Assembly: GCF_018143015.1 (NCBI RefSeq)
Contig: NC_054747.1
Coordinates: forward strand, 36,034,733-36,098,732
DNA from: Lytechinus variegatus
Lineage: Eukaryota; Echinodermata; Echinoidea; Temnopleuroida; Toxopneustidae
Direction: 5' to 3'
DNA: 64,000 nt
The position numbers and the translations under genes were made by a program. The number at the start of each line of letters is the position of its first letter. Positions within the stretch are counted from its first letter, which is position 1. Under the pieces are notes generated by a model. The model saw nothing but the letters and a program-made list of their open reading frames with translations. It was not told where the DNA came from and did no database searches. Shown here piece by piece: positions 37,620 to 49,800 of the stretch.

Positions 37620-40600
37620 TCATTATTATTTTTTTGTCATTATCAATATAAAAATCATAATTATATTTATCATTATTGATTCATAAATATTAAATCATCA
37701 TGCTCCTGAATATTCTTTTCGCTTTTGACAAGTGCACACCTAGTTACCAATAATGCACATAGCATTTTCATTTATTGCAAAGGAGGGTAAAAGAGCATTG
37801 TAGATTAAATGCCTTGCTCACGGGCATCGGTGCCGCGGCCGGGGATCGAACGCCGGACTTTCCATGTATAATCAGGCGCATTAGACTACTCAGCCACGGC
37901 ACCTCCACTATGATGAATATGAATATTGACACCAACGTGGAATTTCCTGGTTGTTATAATATCCAAATCACCATTAATACAATTTTTATTACTAACCAAC
38001 TTTTTTTGCATTGTTTATTTCTACCATATTTTTACATGATTTTTCAAGTATTTGTACTACTCCTTCTAATGTCGCTATATCTTCTATCAGACTCTTATTT
38101 TTATCACATTTTTCATTTTAAATTTTATTGATGCAACATCATCATATCATAATGTAAGTATTTGCGATTGTGTTATGTCTTATTATCCTGTAACCTTTCG
38201 AAATATTTCAAGGAAATCTTATTGTCTCAACACCTTACAAATTTTGGGTTAAAAAGATTATTGCGTATTGACGACTTCAAAATAAACTATAGGCATATAA
38301 AATTAATGAAGTTCGAACTGATTTTTATACTCATAAAGTTACGGGGCGATCAATATTACTTTACTGTATTAGCGTTTGTCAATAGAGGACCCTTTACTAC
38401 ATGTATTTTCCATATGTAGACTTATATATCAACATGGCTTTTTGAATATTTTCAAAACTTAATTCACAGGCTATGCAATAAATGCCACATCAAACACAAC
38501 TTTACTCTCTACCACCGAAAGAACAGGTAATTTGTACTACACTCTCTTAAATAGAAGCATTTTGAAAATTTGCACGAGCCCGAACATACAGTGTTTTGAA
38601 ATGGGTGTGTATATGGGTGTATGTATATGACTTTTGTATGATGCATACGAATCCAATATACACTGTTGGTCATAAAGGAGGAATATTTTATTTTACCAAA
38701 TTTTCACAGCGTAATTATTACAACATAATTTGAATATGGCATTTATGGTGCATGATAACCACTTTACTTTGCTATTCTGTTTTCTACACACGTTTGACAG
38801 TGATATTTTAAAAGTTTATGTCCTAAGCGATGGATGTCAAGAGCATAGAACAACAATCATGACAATGGCGACAATATACAGTATATTAAAGGATCATGAG
38901 ATATTTATTTTCAATCTCTCTCAGTTTTCCAGATGACTTTTTTTTGTGATTTCAGGGACAAATTTGCATCAAACTTGAGTCATTGTTCTTACTCAGTCAC
39001 TAGTATCGGGTATGTCCACCCCTGGCACGAACCAGCGCATGCAGACGCCGTGGTATGCTGTCCACTAGCTTGTTGATGACGTCAACAGCCAAAGCGTCCC
39101 ATTCTTTCCTCAGAGCATCTGCCAACTCCTGCAGATTTTGAGGAATGACCTTTCTATCGTTGATGACTCGGCCTTGGTCATCCCATGCATGCTCTATGGG
39201 GTTCATATCCGGCGAACAAGCTGGCCATGGCAACTGTACGACGCCCTCTGCCTCCAGGAATTCCCTTACTGCAGCGGCCCTGTGCGGTCTAGCGTTGTCA
39301 TCCTGCAGTCGGAAATTGTGCCCATACACTCGTCTTGCATATGGAAGACAGTGGAACTCCAAGATATCCCTGTAGGCGGCGGCGTTGACGTTTCCGTCCG
39401 GAACCACCAGTGGCGTTTTCCCTCCATAATGGATGCCGGCCCATATCATCACTGAGCCGCCTCCGCCTTGAGTCGTCTCGTGGATACATTCATCGCGAAG
39501 GTTTTCCCCGGCTAATCGACGAACTCGTTGTCTCCCATCCTTTCGGTCAAGGATGAACCGGCTCTCGTCCGTGAAGACCACATGTTGCCAATGTCCTGGA
39601 TGAAGCCTTCTGTGCTCCCTAGCCCAAAGAAGACGAGCTACTCTGTGGCGAACAGACAGGCGTGGACATTTGGTCAACCGTCGTGCTCGGTAACCATGTT
39701 GGACAAATCTGCGATTAACGGTTGACCTGGAAACGTTGATCCCATGATATCTCCTCCACAAGCGACGAAGACGGCTCGTGGGCAATTTCCGGTTTCTGTG
39801 GCTGAAATTCAACAGTTGGCGATCATCTCTTCTTGTGGTCAATCTGGGACGTCCTGGCCGCACATTCCTTGCCTCACGTTGACGTTTCAAGATCTTAGAG
39901 ACTACACTCTGTGATATCCCTAGGACTTCTGCAATATCAGTCTTTTTGTAGCCCTCCTGTCGCAGTGCTGCCACTGTCTCGCGTGTAGTTGTTGCTGTTG
40001 GACCAAGCATAGTCCAGGGAACGTCTCTACCGATTTTTATTTCAAACGGTACAAGGAACTCGAAAAAATGTAATCTTCTTATACACAGTGCTAAATCAGG
40101 GAAAGGGACAGAATATCATATGCATAGGCTTTTATAGTCTACAACAAAACAAATTATTACGTAATCCAAATTTCTCACGTTATAATGTCACCTGTGTAAT
40201 GGGGAAACATTATGTAATCACCCAATTACCATTTTGTCTACGCGTAGCCTTTCAAATACCAACAAAACTGTCGATTTTTTTTCCAAAATATTTTATTCCA
40301 TCTTTATGACCAACAGTGTACATGAACATACTGATTTTTTTTTAGTGAAGTAATCCAGTTAACTGCACAACTGCATAATATTGTCAACTTTAGAGGTGTC
40401 GTTGTTTAGCTTAGTGTCTTTGCAGTATTGATCACAAAATTCGAGGGTCGGCATCATATTCATTCACATATGCTACACTCAACTCACGAGGGGGAAAGCC
40501 GGGTACCCGGAAAGAAAACACTAGAGAGCCTTACAACAATGCTATCTCTTGGAAAATGCAAATATGGAACGTTGTTAAACATTTGCATCAGATCATTGAC

Positions 40601-43600
40601 ACAATTATCATTAGTGGTATGATTATTATCATGATATGAATCATTATCAGTATTATTATACTTAGTATTCTTATCATTTTTCTTAATGCTATTATTATCA
40701 TAATCATCATTTTTTATCATTATCATCATGACCATGATCATCAACATCATCATCATTATCACCGTCATCATCATTATTATCACCGTCGTCAACGTTATTA
40801 TCACCGTCATCATCATTATTATCACCGTCGTCATCATTATTATCACCGTCATCATCATTACTATCACCGTCATCATTGTTATCATTATCGTAATCATCTT
40901 TAGAGGCTTTCGGAGTAATGGGACCGTACACACTGCGATGATCTATGAGTTTGACGATTATTTAACTCCACAAATCTTGCGACTATAATTTTGCTTATTT
41001 ATATATTTTCTACAAATTTATACAATCGTTCATATCAATGAGACTTGCATATTCATGAAATACCGTTCGCATGAAAGATGTGCTTTTTTGGGCCATAGAC
41101 GAAAATGTCTCCACTTCACTAGCTTCCTATAGCGCGAGATGAAACTTGTCGACATTCCGTTCTAAAAAATGAAATATCGATTAGGAATTTCATTTATATC
41201 AGGAATTCATGAAAATTATATTATCATACACATTGATCTGATGAGCCTAATAAGAGCGTAAAACTTGTAATTTCAAGCTTTTTCGTAATTATAAATAAAA
41301 TGTAGGTTTCATGGATAAATAAATTTCTATCAAAAATAATGCGAGTGCAAATTACATGCCGAAGTTTTGATAAACTGTCATGTAAGAGGAATTTCAAGTG
41401 GTGTGTTAGAATTGATGTAGGCTTATATAACTCGCCAATCAAAATTAGACCGTGCAGCCCTTGCTGAGACGTTTGGACAATCAGATCTGAAAAGCGATCG
41501 TTCCAGAACTTTATGGAATATACGAAGAGTTTAGGTACTCAATATATCAAATGTTGCCTGCGGGCAGCGCGAGCTGAGAATGTTGATATTTGGACCATTA
41601 CACGGACATTTTACAGAAAATTTCTCAAAAAATGAATTTGTAAATAAAGCGAAGTAGGGCCTAATGAATGCTCTATTTCTGAGAAATGTTTTGTATATTG
41701 ACCTCAAAATGTAAGATTATAAGCTGCATTTATTTTATTTTATTCAGTCTTTTTTCCTCTTCTTATTTTTCCTTCTCTTATTTTCTCTCTTATCCCTTCA
41801 CCATCCCTTTTTTTCTTGTACCCTTTTTTATTCCTTCCACAATAAGCAGGGGGAACATTTGACATGGGGGGGGGGGGGAGCCCCTCTGTATCCCTGGGAT
41901 TTCCTTCCATGCTTTTGGTTATCCCTTACTCGGCATATACATGTAACTGTCATGTCTGTATGCCATTAGAGAAGTGTAGCGGTCTCAATGGCAATCACAT
42001 GCCAGTTTTATAACTAGTAAACATGGTAAAGTGATTTCTAAGGAATGGAATGTAAAAATTCTAACAGGAAAATGTATGAAAATTTCAGTATCATCATAAG
42101 ACAATAAAAAATAAAAAATAAAATAAACTCCTTCTTGGTCTCATTCTCCTTAAACCCCCGAATAATATTGGAGATGAATACAAAAAAAATCTTTGGGATG
42201 GTGATTTTTTTTTTGTTCTTTTCAGATTCATATGAAGATTGGAATCTAGTGCACATTGTAATCATCGTTGGATGTTTAAGCTTCCTACTTTTCATCGCAG
42301 GCGTTTGTGGTATCATCGGTTATAGAAAACGAATTGGTAAGTCATTGTCCTGTTAACATGTTTTCTTAATATCACTGTTTAGTGGCGTACCGTGGGTCGC
42401 GGCATGTGGGTGGGGCACCAGAAAAATGTCGAGCTCCTGAATGGGTGCGCGAAGCGCGCTCAATAGGCAGATATATTAAACGGATATGTATCTCACTAAT
42501 CAAACGACGCGAGCGCGAAGCACGAGTTGAAAATTTCTGATATCGAGGCCTTAAAAAAAGGGACGATGTAAGCCAATTTTGGTAACCATGGTACTTACCT
42601 GTCTCACTAACGAACACTGCGGGTGCGAAGAATGAGCTTAAATTTTAGCATACATGTAGGTCTATATTGACCCCAAACAGAAACATTTGGATAGACTATT
42701 TTTTTAGGAATTCATGAAGAGCGTACATGGTTATGTAATGCGAGCCCCAAGAGCTGGTTGATTTTTTTTACTATACTAAACACATGAAGGATTTTTTATC
42801 ATTGGAATCATGAACATAATATGTATCTCTTTAATCATATATGGGGTGCTGTAAATGTTTGAAACTCTGAACTGCAGAGAAGCATTCTAATGCTTTTTAG
42901 TAGGAAATTATCAAGACAATTCGTATTTCACTAACAAAATGACGCGACCGCCAAGCGCGAGCTCAAAGTTTTGGCTATTCAAATCAGGAAAAGCGACATT
43001 TTAAGAACTGTTGTTTTTTTTTTCATAGATTCATGAAAAGCAGACACGTATCAAATAAACACTAATGCCAACGTTTACTCGGACTGGAAATTCCTTATAC
43101 TCAGACCTTAAAATGGGGCATATACTTTAAGTATTCATGAGAAATACGCAATTGTAACTACATACAATAAAAACGGAATTGTGAGGAAATATGGTGTTTA
43201 TTGACTTGAAAACATGATATTTTCGTACAATTTTATCCCCTTGAACAGGTGCATTTATCGTAGCCAAAACAAGCACCCTGAGTGATAAACACATAGGCAG
43301 GAAAAAGCAATTCGAGTTATACAAATTATGCAAAAGTTATTTTGTATGTTAAATAATATATATAACATGACATAATATAATAAACAATTTATTCTTCTCC
43401 CTCTGCGTATTTTTTCGTTTTCCCTCTTTTTCTCATTTTCCCCCGTATAGCCAGCGATGAGGGGGGGGGCACGTACCTCCGTGCCCCTCCCCCGTAGTTA
43501 CGCCAGTGTCAGTGTTACATTTGACACATGCAAGTTAAAATATATGAGAGAATGATTAAGACATTTTTTTTTTATTTAAAATTTTACAATAGTTACCATC

Positions 43601-46600
43601 TTATCTATATTTTATTCCAAGTCAAGGTATTTGCCCTATTGCACGTAGTATTGTTCCGAAAGGAGCTAATTGGTATTTTTCTGTAAATCAAGGTTTTTCT
43701 AATTAATCACTTTCCCTTAACCACTGCTATTTTTTGTCGATATATGATAGTACTATCATCTTATATTAATAAAATCAGGATTTCAAAAATCTAACTTTCA
43801 TTATTGATTTTTAAAGAATGTTTGAAATATAATTTTCATGAATTTAGCTCCTTTTGCAACAAAATCTTTATAGTTAGTAAAATGTCAATTTTTGCAAATT
43901 CTAACATGTTTTATATTGGAAATTGAACACGAAGCACATAATATGACCAGCAGAATACATTTCACATCTTTTCTGATGTTTATCTATTGACGGCAACTTT
44001 TTTATATCTAAATCTAAAATATTCATAAAAATTGTAAAATTCTATTATTTTCAGCTAACTTTGCAATGATGGTGTAAACTTTTTTTCAAAACATTTTACC
44101 TAAAAATTGAATGTATAACTTTTTGTAAAATAGGAAAAATAACAAATTTTAAATAACCGTTTAGTGGATTGAACTCCTTTGGGAAAAAAACTGTTATCTA
44201 CTATTGGAACAAAACTCTGTTTGTAATAAATTTTAACCAACCTTTCCATTTTTATTTTCATATGCGATGTGTTGCATTTGATTCCCACCTCTAAGATACA
44301 TATATTTGTATAAAAAAATAAATTAGTCAAAAGTGGATTTAGCTCTTTTTGGAATTAAGCTCTTCGTATTATAATTTAGTAAAGCGTGAACAAAAATTAA
44401 TACATTTGAAGCTGTACGCATGTTAACTAAAAACATTCATCAAGCAAATGATTCTTTAATACTTTTACCTCACATTTATAGAACTATATAACATGTATGT
44501 TTATTTTATTGAATGCGCTCTGGTACATGGTATTATTAATGACCTATAACGCAGTCATGTATGCCTATTAAATATCTTAAGTACTAATCATGTAAATATT
44601 CATATTTACGTTAATATATTGATATCATGTCTGTCTTTCCGTAGTCAGGCGTTCTGAAAAAGCTGAATCCACGGCAAATGCTCCAGAGTCGACACCACAA
44701 CAAAATCGAGGTGCATTGCCACTGACGCCAGCTGACCATCGTACATTACCCGATCGACCATCACCAACTCCTTGGCGACACAGATCAGTTCCTCCCGTTC
44801 CCCCTGATATTCCAATGCGGCCCTTGGTGCCAGTGTCGGAAGATATCAGAGGTTCGGGGGAAGGAGGCGGAAGCAGGAACAGAAGGGTTTGTGGCTACTT
44901 TAATTTACGATGATAATGCTGCTGCTGATGATAATAATAATAATGATAATAGTAACAATTATAACGAAAATAACAATTATATTCCATAACATGATCTATT
45001 ACTGCCTTCTCAGACTGGGATTTCACATGACTCCAACCTTTCAGAATTTGACCTTGTTTCTGAAATGCAGGTTAAGCGTGTCAGCAAGTCACTTCCTTCG
45101 AAATCTTGTAGCTTGGATCCTCTCCCTACTTGGCTAGTGAAGGCATGCCTCGACGAACTCCTGCCTGTTATAACTCTCATCATGAACCTTTCCTTATCAT
45201 CTGGTGTTGTTCCTGAGTCTTTTAAAACAGCCTGTGTTTTCCCACTTTTGAAGAAACCCAGCCTGGAAACTAATGATTTCAAGAACTACAGACCTATTGC
45301 TAATTTGCCATTTCTTAGTAAAGTTCTTAAAAGAAATGTTGCTGCTCAGCTCCGAACTCACCTTGATGAAAAGGGGCTGTTTATCGCCATTTTCATTCTA
45401 CTGAAACGGCCCTGTTTAAGGTTCAGAATGATCTTCTGCTTGCTGTGGATAAAGGACAAGAGGCTGTTCTTATCCTTTTGGATTACTCAGCTGCGTTTGA
45501 CACGCTGGACCATGGTGTTCTTCAACGTTTGGAACATGATTACGGCTTCAGCGGAACTGTTCTTCTTTGGTTGGAATCGTACCTTGCCGGACGGAGCCAT
45601 AAGGTTGTCGTGGATGGTTCATTTTCTAAACCCTTTTCTCTGCCCTATGGTGTCCCGCAAGGCTCCGTTATCGGACCTCTCTTGTACATCCTGTATACTG
45701 GTCCTTTAGGAAGGATTATCAACTCCCATACAGGTATCCAGTATACTACCTATGCTGATGATACTCAGATATATCTCACCATGAAGCCAGCTGATCGAGG
45801 AGTTGCTGTTCAAAGACTGTCTGCCTGCATTGCTGATATCAAGCGTTGGTCATCCGACAACAAGGTTCAGCTCAATGAACTAAAAACTGAGATGCTGCAT
45901 GTTTTCTCTAGGTTTAGGAGCTCAGGTCATTTACCTTGTTTAGATTTTCTCGCTGGAAATATCAGTGGTTCAGATACTGTAAGGGACCTTGGAGTTATTA
46001 TTGATAACAACTTGACCCTTAACCAGCATATCAGAAATGTTTGTCGTTGTGCATCATGGGGTATTTGTAAGATAGGGAAGTTAAGAAAGTATCTTGATAA
46101 ATCATCTACTGAACGTGTAGTACATGCCTTTGTATCATCCCATTTAGATTATTGTAATGCTTTACTTGCTGGTTTACCTCAATCTAGTATAGCCCCTTCA
46201 AAGAATTCAAAATACTGCAGCTAGATTGGTAGCCCTCACAAAGAAATTTGAACATATTACCCTTATTCTCTACTCCCTCCATTGGCTTCAGGTTCATAAT
46301 AGAATTATTTTCAAGCTCCTTCTCCTTGTCTATAAAATCATCCATGGTCTTGCCCCATCCTACCTTCAAAATCTTATCTCTCTCTGTCCCTAATCCTCTG
46401 CAACTCAACGTCTCCGATCTTCTTCTACTGCTCACCTTCGACTATCTGTAGGACCCCGCACTTTAACCCGTAATGGAGATCGTGCTTTTACTGCTCTCGC
46501 CCCTAAACTCTGGAACAATCTCCCCATCTCCATCCGTAATGCATCCACTGTCGAATCTTTCAAAACACTCCTCAAATCTTACCTCATTAAGCAGTCCTCT

Positions 46601-46788
46601 TAATTCCATTTCCTGTTCTCTCTCACTGTATTTTGCTACTTCTTTTTTTTTCTTTCCAATGCGCTTAGAAACCGTTCTATTAAGCGCTATATAAATGTTA
46701 ATTATTATTATTATTTAACATTATAAGGCACTTACTACGGATATTTCTAAGCGCACTGTGTTGTAGATATGGTTTATACGTGAGAGGG

Positions 46789-46867
<79 letters not shown>

Positions 46868-49800
46868 AAGACATGCATTTCACTTATTAAACAACTATTT
46901 ATATAGATTTGAAAATTCAATGAATTTAAGAAATTTATTATTCAAGAAATTCATTTCCATCACAAATATATTCAAATAAGAATACAGATCAAATAAAGAC
47001 ACAAATTGAGTACAAATCAATCAATAAGAAATACATATGCAATAGCATAAGTTTATGATAACTAAAGATCGTGTTGTGGCATCTAAAAAGTTCAATGTCG
47101 TACTTTGTCAAAAAAGATAACGAAACCCCAGGGGAAAGAGGCATATTCATTTTAATGACACAAAAGGATAGGCATAAGCCAATAAGAAAACGATCGATCA
47201 CAAATAATCTTTAATCAATTGACAGCTATGGATTTAAAAAAACCCACCTTACATTAATTCTTGTCTGTTAATTAACATGATACAGTCTTTCAAACCTCAA
47301 TGATGTTCTGTTTAAATCATGTAATATTCCTCCATTACCCCTTGAGATGTTGATGCGTTTAACTAAAATCCTTTTGTGCTAATGATATCTTAACATGATT
47401 TAACACTAAGTTGATGGATGAATTTTCATCCCATTCCTTGATGAGACATTTATTATTCTTAGCAAAACCTTTTAATAAAAGTTCATGGGAGGAGGTATTA
47501 TTGTAGAGATACTAACTAAGCTTAAGGAAATTACAACCATGATTTGATTAGACATTAGGAATTGAAAAATGGTAGCAGCCCATACCTTTACTTCCCGTTG
47601 GTACTTTCACTTCCAGTTTGCAAGGTCATGGCTTACCTATCGATCAGCCTTATGGAACAACTACAGGGTTATTAATATTGATTAAATCGCAAATAATAAT
47701 AACTTTTGTTTCTGATGAAGGAACCAGATACTGGACTAGATTACGACTTGTTAAACCATGGATGTTCTTGGGCTGTTCCCCACGTTTACAGAGAAACAAC
47801 TAATGGTTTGGTAAATATCACATCATCTTTTTAAGGTTTAAGATATTCCCAGTTGTTAGATTTATGAGCTAAAAGCCTGATTGAGTATGATGGATTGAAT
47901 TTAACGCGTTTTTTAAATTAATGATAATCATTAACTTCTTGTTATTTTTGGTTAATTAAAAGAAAATGCAGTGTTCTAATTCTACTGTAATTTTGGGTGC
48001 AAAGTATGCATTAAGATCTCATTTTCTATAAATTATTTGTCATTCTCACTTAGATGTAGTTTGCAGTCTTACCGTTTTAAATGTGTTGTTATTTCAGGCG
48101 GAATATGCTCAGGTCAATCGACAGAACATTGACAAAAACAAGACACATTCAAGACATCCTATCAAGAAGGTAATGCAAATTATTCAATGTTTGGAATGCG
48201 GATTACTTTTAATTGTTAATCATAGGGATCGGATAATCAATCCAAGGTACCGTAAATACAATATGCTAATTGCATCAAGCTTGAGTTAAACTTCCGCTAA
48301 AAATATCAAACTGACGACTGTATTTTACGCACGTCTTGTATAGTAGCATGCAAAGGCTGATGATGGTTTGATTTTTTTTTTTCTACAGCGAATTGAAGAA
48401 GAATATGACGACTCAGATTATGACCTACTTAATCCATCCACTCTTCCAGGGAGTTCAACCGTACCACATGTTTATCGGGAATCAAACACGGGCTTGGTAA
48501 ATTAGCATTCCTTTTATTGCATCAACCATGTTTACTAAACTGAAAAATTAGCTTTACAAGTCTGCTCGTTATGATAAATGTATGTTGCTTGTAACTTGTT
48601 ACAGGTGAAATAGGAAGGGATACAGACTCTTAATCGTGTATTGTTTACTCCTTTTTTTTAATCGTTAATGTATTATACATTTATATTCAATATCCAACAT
48701 GACATTCAAACTTTAAATATAAATCAAGTATTAACCCACTGCAATTCAATGTGTACCAAATAATTTAGAAAAGTTTATAACAGATATCTGTCCGACTTTA
48801 AAATGGAATGACAATGGTAACACTACTGAACTTTATTTGTACCTGATTATTTTTCTTATGCTAAAAAATGTGGATTTTCACCATGTCCCTCGAATGCCAA
48901 ATTTGCAGCTTATTTTAGAAGGGACCTCTGCACACTAAAAAGTTGTATAGTACAGCGAAGCTGCACATTTTCACCATTTGTATCGTTAAAAGACATGCAC
49001 CCTAAAATATGAAACTTTTTACAAGCTTTGCGGTGAAATATTGCACCAGAAATCAGCCAGTGTTAGATCACGGGAAGCAAACTTGAATTTGAGTTTCTTA
49101 GTTTGTAAATTTGTGAAATAAAAACGAATTATCATCATTTTTTGTTTGTTTTATCTATCTATCTATTGAGGCTGAGTATGCTGTAGTTAGTAAACAAGGA
49201 GACGGGAAGAAAGGACAGTCGTTGGTTTCACATGCAGAAATCGAAAAGGTAGCATTACTTATTTCCATACTTTCTAGCGTTGCTTTTATCAGTGCGGCGG
49301 AACGAGATTTAAATTGTGTTTGTGTATGTCAGTGTGAGGGTGGGTGTGTGTTTGAGTGTGGTGGGAAGTTGAACACGCGTACAATCACAATTTGATTGGA
49401 ATTTTTAGGTTTTTGTACATCGACACTTAATCTTTGGGGACTTCCCTCCCAGTTCGGCGGCCCTTATCTACTATCAAATTACAAGTATGTAACTTCAACT
49501 GTCATTTTCTGAAATAGTTTGGAAAATTTATCTTCAACAAGTTAATGGCATTTTTAATTGTTCAGCTGTGATCTAAATATGCTGAGGACAAAACTCACAT
49601 CAATAACAAAACGTTTTTATAGTATTCTTCTTTGTTTCTGTTAAAGTGTGTAGGGCATAAACTCTCATTGAGACACAAACAAAATACATGATATAATCAT
49701 CAAACCATTATCATGATTATACCATTGATGGCCTAATAGATCATCATTGAATAGGACTCATTCCATGCGAAGTACTTAGAAGCAAAAGCAGAGTACTTTA

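Noticed and set aside
40484..40988. Long low-complexity frames on both strands
   Set aside because: They come from the 21-bp ATC/GTC minisatellite, whose unit is a multiple of three; the peptides are Ile/Thr/Val or Asp/Asn repeats.
46698..46883. Frame of alternating Ile and Tyr
   Set aside because: Translation of the TA microsatellite. The same applies to frames at 57553-57940, 60886-61158 and 61546-61833.
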